64,000 bases of DNA from SCGC-AAA076-P13 sp964613455 (lineage in GTDB: Bacteria; Pseudomonadota; Gammaproteobacteria; Magnimaribacterales; D2472), in contig CAZTGS010000002.1 of NCBI GenBank assembly GCA_964613455.1, positions 43,677 to 107,676 of the forward strand. The letters run 5' to 3'. Shown piece by piece: positions 17,232-24,301 of the stretch; position 1 is the stretch's first letter, and every line of letters starts with the position of its first letter. The position numbers and the translations under genes were made by a program. The notes beneath the pieces were generated by a model, which was not told the DNA's origin, did no database searches, and saw nothing but the letters and a program-made list of their open reading frames with translations.

Positions 17232-19190
17232 ATGGACTCAACTACTAAAAAAACTAGAAAAATAATTGTAACGCATGCATTGCCCTACGCTAATGCTTCA
17301 TTACATCTGGGTCATATTTTGGAAGCAGTTCAGACTGATATATGGGTAAGATTTCAAAATTCCAATGGAAATGAATGTCTGTTCTTCTGTGCTGATGATA
17401 CTCATGGAACACCTGTAATGCTTAAAGCCAAGGAGCTGGGGTTAACCCCCGAAGAATTAATAAAAAAAATTCAGATAGATCATGAGGAAACTTATAAACT
17501 TTATGATATTAATTTTACAAACTTTCATTCAACTCACTCAGTTGAGAATAAGAATTTTTCAGAATTAATATATGAAAAGTGTAAAGAAAATAACTTGATT
17601 ACTAGAAATACAATTGATCAACTTTATGATGAAAAAGAATCAATGTTTTTATCAGATAGGTTTGTTAAAGGATCCTGCCCTAAGTGTGATGAGGAAGACC
17701 AATACGGAGATGGCTGCAGTAAGTGTGGGGCAACATACGATGTATCGGAAATTAAGAATCCATTATCTGCAATATCAGGCACAAAACCTATTTACAAAAA
17801 AAGTGAACATATATTTTTTGATTTACCTAAAAAATTAGAAGTATTGAAAGACTTCTTAAATAGTGCAGATCTTCAGCAACCAATAGTCAACAAGCTTAGT
17901 GAATGGCTAAATGAAGATCTTCAACAGTGGGATATATCAAGAGATGCTCCTTATTTTGGTTTTGAGATTCCTGATGAGGAAAATAAATATTTTTATGTAT
18001 GGCTAGATGCTCCAATAGGCTATATGGCTTCAATGGATAGTTGGGCTTCACAGAATAATGTTGCAATGAGTGATCTGTGGTCTGATAAGTCGGAATATGA
18101 GATATATCATTTTATTGGTAAAGATATAGCTTATTTTCATGGCTTATTTTGGCCTGCTGTTTTAAGTGCCTCTAACTTTAGGTTACCTGATGGCGTATTT
18201 GTGCATGGTTTTTTAACAATCAATGGCGAAAAAATGTCTAAGTCTAAAGGGACTGGTATTATGGCAAGAGAATTTGCTAGCAACTGTGACCCTGAAACGT
18301 TACGTTATTATTTTGCTGCTAAATTGAATGACAAGGTTGAAGATATAGATCTTAATTTTGAAGATTATGTTCAAAGGATTAATTCTGACCTTGTGGGTAA
18401 GTATTTAAATATAGCCAGTAGATGCTCATCTTTTATCAAAAAAAATAACAATAAGTTATCCGAGACATTTGATGAAGAATTGATACTTCAGGTTCACTCA
18501 AAAAAAGATGCCATTATTCAGAATTATGAATCAAGAAATTACTCAAAAGCCATAAGACAAATTATGGAAGTTGCTGACATTGTTAATAAATATATTAATG
18601 ATCAAACTCCTTGGAAAAAAGAACAAGATGAGGCTGTCTTTATAGCCACAACTGGTATTAATGCCTTTAATATACTATCGATATACCTTAGTCCTATTAT
18701 CCCAAATCTAACAAAGAAAGCATTTGCTTTTTTAAATAATAATGAAACGTCATTGAATGACGCACATAAAAAAATTACAGGAAGCATAAATGAATATGAT
18801 CCTTTACTTAATAGACTGGAACCAATAATAATCCCAGAGGAAGAAGAAATGAATGAAGAAAATAATTATATAAACATTGATCAATTTGCAGATATTGATC
18901 TTAGAGTCGCTAAGGTAATAGAGGCATCTCATGTTGAAGGAGCTGACAAGCTAATACAACTAAAATTAGATGTGGGCGATCTTGGAGAAAGACAAGTTTT
19001 TGCTGGTATAAAAAAAGCGTATGATCCAGAACATCTTAATAACAAATTGGTGATATTAGTTAGTAATTTAGAACCGAGACAAATGAAATTTGGCTTATCA
19101 GAGGGAATGGTCCTAGCGTCAAGTGATGATGAGGGAATATACTTGATATCACCAGATTCTGGAGCCAAGCCAGGATTAAGAGTTAAGTAA
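17232..19190 (+). CDS. metG: Methionyl-tRNA synthetase
   Basis: Charges tRNA-Met. Class I synthetase with the HIGH-type motif HLGH (25-28), the KMSKS loop (334-338), and a zinc knuckle with CPKC and CSKC pairs. The C-terminal EMAP/Trbp111-like tRNA-binding and dimerisation domain spans roughly the last 100 residues (IDLRVAKVIEASHVEGADKL). Its final base is shared with the ATG of the next gene. 652 residues is normal for this architecture. Confidence 0.97.
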   Translation: MDSTTKKTRKIIVTHALPYANASLHLGHILEAVQTDIWVRFQNSNGNECLFFCADDTHGTPVMLKAKELGLTPEELIKKIQIDHEETYKLYDINFTNFHSTHSVENKNFSELIYEKCKENNLITRNTIDQLYDEKESMFLSDRFVKGSCPKCDEEDQYGDGCSKCGATYDVSEIKNPLSAISGTKPIYKKSEHIFFDLPKKLEVLKDFLNSADLQQPIVNKLSEWLNEDLQQWDISRDAPYFGFEIPDEENKYFYVWLDAPIGYMASMDSWASQNNVAMSDLWSDKSEYEIYHFIGKDIAYFHGLFWPAVLSASNFRLPDGVFVHGFLTINGEKMSKSKGTGIMAREFASNCDPETLRYYFAAKLNDKVEDIDLNFEDYVQRINSDLVGKYLNIASRCSSFIKKNNNKLSETFDEELILQVHSKKDAIIQNYESRNYSKAIRQIMEVADIVNKYINDQTPWKKEQDEAVFIATTGINAFNILSIYLSPIIPNLTKKAFAFLNNNETSLNDAHKKITGSINEYDPLLNRLEPIIIPEEEEMNEENNYINIDQFADIDLRVAKVIEASHVEGADKLIQLKLDVGDLGERQVFAGIKKAYDPEHLNNKLVILVSNLEPRQMKFGLSEGMVLASSDDEGIYLISPDSGAKPGLRVK

Positions 19191-20233
19191 TGAGTAAAGA
19201 AGTAGATATAGTTGTTATTGGAGCCGGTCCAGTCGGCTTGTTTACTGTCTTTGAAGCAGGCTTGCTTGGTCTTAATTGTGTATTAATAGATAATTTGGAT
19301 AAGCCAGGAGGTCAATGTGCAGAACTTTACCCAGAAAAGCCTATATATGATATTCCTGGAGTGCCTCTTCAGACTGGCCAAGAGCATGTAGATGCCTTGC
19401 TAGAACAAATAAAGCCCTTTGATTACAAACTATTACTTAATGAGAGGGTTGATTCAATAAAAGAAATTGGTAACGACGGTAATAATTTTTGGAACATCAA
19501 AACGAATCAAAGTAATGAATTCAATACTAAAAATATTTTCATAGCAGCTGGTGCTGGTTCATTTGAACCTAGAAGACCTCCTAATATAGAAGATCCAGAT
19601 AAATTTTTAAATTGTGGCGTTAATTATTCTGTAAAATCAAAGGAGCAATATAAAGACAAGGATATTTTTATCTTCGGTGGTGGCGATTCAGCCTTAGACT
19701 GGACAATAGAATTAGCAGAGCAAGCTAAAAGCTTATCAATTGTTCATCGAAGAGATGCTTTTAGAGGAGCCCTTCACTCAGAAGAAAAAATGAGAGAGCT
19801 TGTTAAATTAAAGAAAGTGAATCTGTTAACACCTTATTTAATTGCTGACATAAGTGGATCAGAGAAAGTTGAAGAAGTGTCGCTTAAAAACTTTGAAACC
19901 AATGAAATTGAAAAATATAAGGCTGACGAACTTATTTTTCTATTTGGTTTAAATAAGAAATTAGGGCCAATATTAGATTGGGAATTAGAGTTAAATGATA
20001 AAAAAATCAAGGTAAATACTAAAGATTTCCAAACGTCTAGAGATGGAATTTTTGCAGTTGGAGATATAAATGATTATCCTGGAAAGCTTGATCTTATTCT
20101 ATCCGGTTTTCATGAAACCACTCTTGCAGTGCAAGAAGCCTATAAAAGAATTAATCCAGGTGAAAGAGTGCCATTTGGATACACAACATCGAATGCTAAT
20201 CTTCATAAAAAGTTAGGCATTGAAGATAAGTAA
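19190..20233 (+). CDS. Ferredoxin--NADP+ reductase, thioredoxin-reductase-like type
   Basis: FAD-dependent oxidoreductase of the TrxR-like FNR family (Bacillus YumC type). The FAD-binding motif GAGPVGLFTVFEAG is near residue 11, followed by GGQCAELYPEKPIYDIPG. The NADPH motif GGGDSALDWTIELA comes mid-protein and the C-terminal FAD contact is GIFAVGDIND. The redox-active CxxC of true thioredoxin reductases is absent, which supports ferredoxin reductase activity. Its start overlaps the metG stop by one base, and its end overlaps or abuts an RnfB-like ferredoxin gene, its probable partner. Confidence 0.85.
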   Translation: MSKEVDIVVIGAGPVGLFTVFEAGLLGLNCVLIDNLDKPGGQCAELYPEKPIYDIPGVPLQTGQEHVDALLEQIKPFDYKLLLNERVDSIKEIGNDGNNFWNIKTNQSNEFNTKNIFIAAGAGSFEPRRPPNIEDPDKFLNCGVNYSVKSKEQYKDKDIFIFGGGDSALDWTIELAEQAKSLSIVHRRDAFRGALHSEEKMRELVKLKKVNLLTPYLIADISGSEKVEEVSLKNFETNEIEKYKADELIFLFGLNKKLGPILDWELELNDKKIKVNTKDFQTSRDGIFAVGDINDYPGKLDLILSGFHETTLAVQEAYKRINPGERVPFGYTTSNANLHKKLGIEDK

Positions 20234-20906
20234 AGTGGAGCTTATTAATTTAATACATATAGAATTACCTCAAATCCAATGTGGGCGATGTAATACGCCT
20301 GGTTGTCATCAGTATGCAGAAGCAATAGCATCTGGTGAACCTCATGACAGATGTGTACCTGGTGGAGAAGAAACTCTTCAAAAACTTAATAAACTTATAG
20401 GTAAATCTTATAAAAAAGTTGATATGGCTTATGGTCCAACTATAGATTATCAGAAGGTTTCGATTATAGAAGAGGAATGCATAGGTTGTAAAAAATGTAT
20501 TGATGCTTGTCCTGTAGATGCGATTATTGGTGGAACTAATATGATGCATTCAATAATTGAGGATATTTGCACAGGGTGTGAGTTATGTATCGAGCCCTGC
20601 CCAGTTGACTGTATTGAAATAGTTGAATCTTCTCAAAAAGAATTAACTAAACCTCGTGAGTTATCTCAATCTTTTTTTAATTTAAAAGAAACTCTTGCCT
20701 CAGGCAATAAGAGAGTAAAGATTAAAAATTTATCAGATCAAAATATAAGTATTAGTAAGACTATAAATATTCAACTTAAAAATAGAGATTTTGATAAATT
20801 AAATAATCTCAAAAGAATGCAAATAAATATTGCTAAGTCTGATCTTGAAAAACTGCATAAGCTCCAAGAAGATAAAATAGATGACTTTATAGATAAAGAT
20901 TCTTAA
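20220..20906 (+). CDS. Soluble RnfB-like ferredoxin (three Fe-S motifs)
   Basis: Resembles the iron-sulfur part of RnfB. A 4Fe-4S site QCGRCNTPGC near the N-terminus (with a later Cys in DRCVPGG) is followed by two ferredoxin motifs, CIGCKKCIDACP and CTGCELCIEPCP. The N-terminal membrane helix of RnfB is missing and no other rnf genes are nearby, so this is a cytosolic stand-alone protein. A Lys-rich tail of about 70 residues without clear homology ends it. The start is uncertain: TTG at 20220, overlapping the reductase gene by 14 bases, or GTG at 20235 just after its stop. Context suggests it exchanges electrons with the reductase. Confidence 0.82.
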   Translation: MKISKVELINLIHIELPQIQCGRCNTPGCHQYAEAIASGEPHDRCVPGGEETLQKLNKLIGKSYKKVDMAYGPTIDYQKVSIIEEECIGCKKCIDACPVDAIIGGTNMMHSIIEDICTGCELCIEPCPVDCIEIVESSQKELTKPRELSQSFFNLKETLASGNKRVKIKNLSDQNISISKTINIQLKNRDFDKLNNLKRMQINIAKSDLEKLHKLQEDKIDDFIDKDS

Positions 20907-20908
20907 TA

Positions 20909-21496
20909 ATGCTTAAAGATAGATTTAGGAAATATCTTCCTGTTGTAATGGACTTAGAAACTGGTGGCTTTGATTCAGAAACAAATGCTATTTTAGAAAT
21001 TGCTATCACCCTTATTGAAGAAGAAGATGAGCAGTTAATTGTTGGTGAAACTCATAGATTTCATATTGAACCATATGAAGGATCTATTGTTGAAGAGGAA
21101 TCACTTCTATTTACAAAAATTAAATTAGATCACCCTCTTAGAAATGCTGTAAGTGAAAGTGAAGCCTTAAAGGAACTATTTAAAATAATTAATGTTGCTA
21201 GAAATAAGTATGAATGCTCTAGAGCAATATTGGTGGGACATAATGCACACTTTGATAGCTCATTTTTAAATGCTGCTGTAAAAAGAAATGATATAAAAAA
21301 ATCTCCCTTTCACCCTTTCTCTGTTTTAGATACTGTCACGCTTGGGGCTTTAGCAACAAATCAAACTGTTTTAGCAAGAATTTGTGAATCACTTAAGATT
21401 GACTATGATTCAAAAGAAGCACACTCAGCTGCGTATGATTCAGACGTAACTGCTAAGGTTTTTTGTAAAGTAATTAATGATTTTAATAATAAATAA
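20909..21496 (+). CDS. rnt: Ribonuclease T
   Basis: 3'-5' exonuclease that matures the 3' ends of stable RNAs and turns over tRNA ends. DEDDh family: VVMDLETGGFD with Asp15 and Glu17, LVGHNAHFDSSFL, and the late His/Asp pair in KEAHSAAYDSD. 195 residues against 215 in E. coli. Starts 2 bases after the RnfB-like gene, the last member of the metG-led plus-strand run. Confidence 0.94.
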   Translation: MLKDRFRKYLPVVMDLETGGFDSETNAILEIAITLIEEEDEQLIVGETHRFHIEPYEGSIVEEESLLFTKIKLDHPLRNAVSESEALKELFKIINVARNKYECSRAILVGHNAHFDSSFLNAAVKRNDIKKSPFHPFSVLDTVTLGALATNQTVLARICESLKIDYDSKEAHSAAYDSDVTAKVFCKVINDFNNK

Positions 21497-21504
21497 GAAA
21501 AAGA

Positions 21505-21672
21505 TTATTCCTTACTATCTCTTTTAAGATACTCAATTTCAGGCTCCCAGAGCTCTATTGAATATCCATTAGAATCAGTCTCATTTGAATAGCCTATAAA
21601 GTAAATAGTTCTCCCTTTCCTATCCTTTTTTGAATCACCAAATGTCCAAATACTTTGATTATTAATATTCAT
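21505..21672 (-). CDS. Uncharacterised 55-residue protein
   Basis: A small minus-strand gene begins with ATG at 21672, 4 bases after the stop of the 135-residue gene, and ends at TAA 21505. The product is hydrophilic, has aromatic residues (IWTFGDS, GRTIYFIGYS, IELWEPEIEYL) and no membrane segment. I do not recognise a family. Support comes from its tight coupling to the upstream gene, normal codon use for this genome and its fit in the gap before rnt. No strong ribosome site is seen. Confidence 0.55.
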   Translation of the reverse strand: MNINNQSIWTFGDSKKDRKGRTIYFIGYSNETDSNGYSIELWEPEIEYLKRDSKE

Positions 21673-21676
21673 TTAT

Positions 21677-22084
21677 TTAAAATATAGAAGGCGTTTCATC
21701 CAGCAACATCAATGATATTAAATCTAAACCTCTATAGATTTTATTATCTTTTTTGGAGATAGCTTCCCATTCGTTATATTTGACTAATACATTCGAACCA
21801 TCAGGTAATTCTTCAAATAACTCTAGTCTATTTTTATTTTTATCAAATAACAAAGGACGTTCTAAGACATCATCCATGTGTTTAACTTTTCTATAAATAC
21901 TAACCGAAAGGCCAATTTTTTTTCCAGCTTGAGTTTCTATGTTTAATTCATGACCATTTTTTTTAAATCTATGAATTTCTATTTCGGAAGGAATTAGCCT
22001 TAGCGACCATATTGGATTAAGCCTTATGTCTGGTTGATAAATCCAACATCCAAAAGCTTTACCCTCAATTATATTTCCATCCAT
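21677..22084 (-). CDS. Uncharacterised protein, 135 residues
   Basis: Not recognised. The protein is soluble and probably mostly beta-strand (CWIYQPDIRLNPIWSLRLIPSEIEIHRF, VLVKYNEWEAIS). It has no signal peptide, no membrane segment and only one cysteine. It lies between grxD (6 bases upstream) and a 55-residue gene (4 bases downstream) in one minus-strand run with pdxJ and cofE, so it is probably part of that transcription unit. A nucleic-acid-binding fold is possible from its strand-rich composition, but this is only a guess. Confidence 0.65.
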   Translation of the reverse strand: MDGNIIEGKAFGCWIYQPDIRLNPIWSLRLIPSEIEIHRFKKNGHELNIETQAGKKIGLSVSIYRKVKHMDDVLERPLLFDKNKNRLELFEELPDGSNVLVKYNEWEAISKKDNKIYRGLDLISLMLLDETPSIF

Positions 22085-22090
22085 TCAGAA

Positions 22091-22405
22091 TTATTCAGAT
22101 GAGCTATCAATCATTGTTTTAAGCTCACCAGCTTCATGCATCTGAGTAACAATATCAGCTCCACCTATTAACTCACCTTTAATAAAGACTTGAGGAAAAG
22201 TTGGCCAATCTGAGATAGATGGTAATGTTGTTCTTACATCATTATTTTCCAATATATCAACATAAGAAAACTTAGCTTCACAATCAATAAGTGCTTGAAC
22301 TGTTTTAGCTGAAAAACCACATCTAGGCTCATAAGGAGTTCCTTTCATATAAATAAGAATTTCATTATCTTTAATCTGCTGTTTTAATTTTTCTTCAATG
22401 TTCAT
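22091..22405 (-). CDS. grxD: Monothiol glutaredoxin (CGFS type)
   Basis: Glutaredoxin that binds a shared 2Fe-2S cluster with glutathione and works in iron-sulfur trafficking, often with BolA proteins; a BolA-like gene occurs at 51181. The active site CGFS is at residues 29-32, with MKGTPYEPR just before it. The DWPTFPQVFIKGELIGGADIV glutathione and cis-Pro region follows. 104 residues, near E. coli GrxD (115). Two bases after pdxJ. Confidence 0.95.
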   Translation of the reverse strand: MNIEEKLKQQIKDNEILIYMKGTPYEPRCGFSAKTVQALIDCEAKFSYVDILENNDVRTTLPSISDWPTFPQVFIKGELIGGADIVTQMHEAGELKTMIDSSSE

Positions 22406-22407
22406 AG

Positions 22408-23172
22408 TTATTCTCTAATAATATTTATATATCTCTTTATAGTGTCTTCAAAGCCATAATTCAAGGCGTCTACAATAATTGCATGACCTATTGATACCTC
22501 GTTGACCCCTCCTATTTGAGCTAACTTGGATAGGTTCTTTAAATTAAGGTCATGCCCTGCGTTGACGAAGAGATTGCTTTCATTAGCTTTAGTAATCAAA
22601 GCTTTGAGATGAGTAATAATTGTAAAGTTTTCTTGTTCAATAAGCTTAGAAAATAAGCCCGTGTGAATCTCAATACCCCCCGCTCCTACCTGCAGAGCAT
22701 AATCTATACTTTGATAATTTGGCTTATTGCCTTCTAGACTATCAACAAAAAGACTTATACGGGAATGGCTTGAGACTTCTTTTAATGTTTGAATGACCTG
22801 GCTCAAATCATCATCATGATTGCCACTTACCCAACCATGATCAGAAGTAATCTGATTAGGCAAATCTGGTACAAGTGTTATTTGATCGGGTTGTGACTGC
22901 TTAACAAGATTAACAAAGCCTTTAAATTCTCCAGAAGGTTCTGAAAAGGGATTACCCTCTATATTAAATTCAACATTTCTTTTTTTACATAAATTAGCAA
23001 TAGAAATCACATCATCGCTTGTTGCATGCCTATGATCAGGTCTTGGATGCAAAGTTAGACCATCAGCTCCAAGGTCTAATGATTTATTTGCATAATCTTC
23101 AACTGAAGGGTTGCCCTCACCTCTAGCATTTCTTAGTAATGCTATTTTGTTTAGGTTAACACTGAGTTTCAT
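22408..23172 (-). CDS. pdxJ: Pyridoxine 5'-phosphate synthase
   Basis: Condenses 1-deoxy-xylulose 5-phosphate with 3-amino-2-oxopropyl phosphate in the DXP-dependent vitamin B6 pathway. TIM barrel starting LSVNLNKIALLRNARGEGNP, then GADGLTLHPRPDHRHA, FNIEGNPFSE, ITLVPD and a C-terminal GGVNEVSIGHAIIVDAL. 254 residues. Followed within 2 bases by grxD; cofE lies 31 bases upstream on the same strand. Confidence 0.94.
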   Translation of the reverse strand: MKLSVNLNKIALLRNARGEGNPSVEDYANKSLDLGADGLTLHPRPDHRHATSDDVISIANLCKKRNVEFNIEGNPFSEPSGEFKGFVNLVKQSQPDQITLVPDLPNQITSDHGWVSGNHDDDLSQVIQTLKEVSSHSRISLFVDSLEGNKPNYQSIDYALQVGAGGIEIHTGLFSKLIEQENFTIITHLKALITKANESNLFVNAGHDLNLKNLSKLAQIGGVNEVSIGHAIIVDALNYGFEDTIKRYINIIRE

Positions 23173-23203
23173 ATATATATTATAAGCTTAAAGTAAATTT
23201 GAT

Positions 23204-23965
23204 TTATCTATATAAATCATCTTTCTCATTAACAATTAAATCAAAAGCATCATTTTTTGCGTATTTATCTTTATTAAAGCCTTTAATTATTATTATAGGT
23301 TTGCCTTCTTTACCTTGACCCATTAAAAGCCCTGCAGCGGCAGCTAACTCGTCAGCCACGGCTATTTCTGTGCTTTGTAATATATTTCCATATATATCAG
23401 TTTCGCCCTTTAAATCTATTAGGCTTTGAATATTTGAGCTTGCTAGAGCAAAATTAGTAACTCCTGATCTGTAAGGCCTAGTCATTGAATCTGTGATAAT
23501 TACTGATACATCCTTGTTAAAAGATTTAGAAATAGACGATTGTATTTGTTTTGCACTTTTAGATGGATTATCAGGTAGTAGTAGAAATCTTGTATCGTGA
23601 GAAGGAATATTAGATTTATCTATACCTGCGTTTATATTAATAAAGCCTAATTTATGCTCAACAATAATTACATTTTTATCAGTGCTAATAATCTTATTGG
23701 ATTCATTTAAAATAATCTGCATAAACCTTGGATCTCTTTTTAATCTAGCGCCTAGAGACTTGGCTTCTTCTAATGCTGTGATATCAGATAAATCGATATA
23801 TCTATTTTCAGATTTAGAAACGACTTTCTGAGCTATTACAACTACATCACCTGAATCAATAGCAAGCTCATTATTAATTATAGATTCGATGATGATTGAA
23901 GATAAATCATCATCCACAAGTATTAAAGGGAAATCTTTTAATGCTATTAACTTTAAATGATTCAT
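23204..23965 (-). CDS. cofE: CofE-like coenzyme F420-0:L-glutamate ligase
   Basis: CofE enzymes add glutamate residues to coenzyme F420-0. The sequence shows family segments: VVVIAQKVVSKSENRYIDL, ALEEAKSLGARLKRDPRFMQIIL, VIITDSMTRPYRSGVTNFALASSN, and the conserved STEIAVADELAAAAGLLMGQG. 253 residues is the single-domain CofE length, without the C-terminal FMN domain of the actinobacterial FbiB fusion. No other F420 gene (cofC, cofD, cofG/H) is in the window, so its substrate here is open. It is the first gene of a minus-strand run with pdxJ and grxD. Confidence 0.85.
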   Translation of the reverse strand: MNHLKLIALKDFPLILVDDDLSSIIIESIINNELAIDSGDVVVIAQKVVSKSENRYIDLSDITALEEAKSLGARLKRDPRFMQIILNESNKIISTDKNVIIVEHKLGFININAGIDKSNIPSHDTRFLLLPDNPSKSAKQIQSSISKSFNKDVSVIITDSMTRPYRSGVTNFALASSNIQSLIDLKGETDIYGNILQSTEIAVADELAAAAGLLMGQGKEGKPIIIIKGFNKDKYAKNDAFDLIVNEKDDLYR

Positions 23966-24044
23966 TGCCTATTAGTTGAGTGATTTATGTGTAATTACAA
24001 TAACATATATAATGAATATAAATCCTAATGTATACTTCAAAAAT

Positions 24045-24215
24045 ATGACAATTTTAGATAAAAAATTACTAGATATATTGATATGCCCTGTATCTAAAAA
24101 ACCTCTATCATACGATGAAGAAGCTAATGAGTTAGTTTCAGAGGAAGCCGGTCTTGCATATCCTGTAAAAGACGGAATTCCTGTCATGCTTCCAGAAGAA
24201 GCACGGAAGTTATAA
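24045..24215 (+). CDS. Trm112/YcaR-like small protein
   Basis: A 56-residue protein matching bacterial Trm112-like (YcaR/UPF0434) proteins: KKLLDILICPVSKKPLSY and GLAYPVKDGIPVMLPEEARKL. In the E. coli homologue the fold has CPVC and LxC cysteines; here only the first Cys remains (CPVS, and LVSEE in place of the later Cys), so zinc binding is unlikely. The ATG at 24045 matches the family N-terminus; longer frames from 23976 or 24012 are not conserved-looking. It ends 4 bases before tRNA-Arg(ACG). Confidence 0.85.
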   Translation: MTILDKKLLDILICPVSKKPLSYDEEANELVSEEAGLAYPVKDGIPVMLPEEARKL

Positions 24216-24219
24216 AAAA

Positions 24220-24296
24220 GCGCCCGTAGCTCAGCTGGATAGAGTACTTGGCTACGAACCAAGGGGTCGGGAGTTCGAATCTCTCCGGGCGCGCCA
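24220..24296 (+). tRNA. tRNA-Arg(ACG)
   Basis: A 77-base cloverleaf. The acceptor stem GCGCCCG/CGGGCGC, D-arm GCTC...GAGT, anticodon stem CTTGG/CCAAG with loop CTACGAA (anticodon ACG), T-arm GGGAG-TTCGAAT-CTCTC (one G-U pair), discriminator G and encoded CCA are all present. With inosine at position 34 it would read CGU, CGC and CGA. It lies 4 bases after the Trm112-like gene and 5 bases before the convergent yheS stop, and may be processed from a shared transcript. Confidence 0.97.
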
Positions 24297-24301
24297 TTTT
24301 T

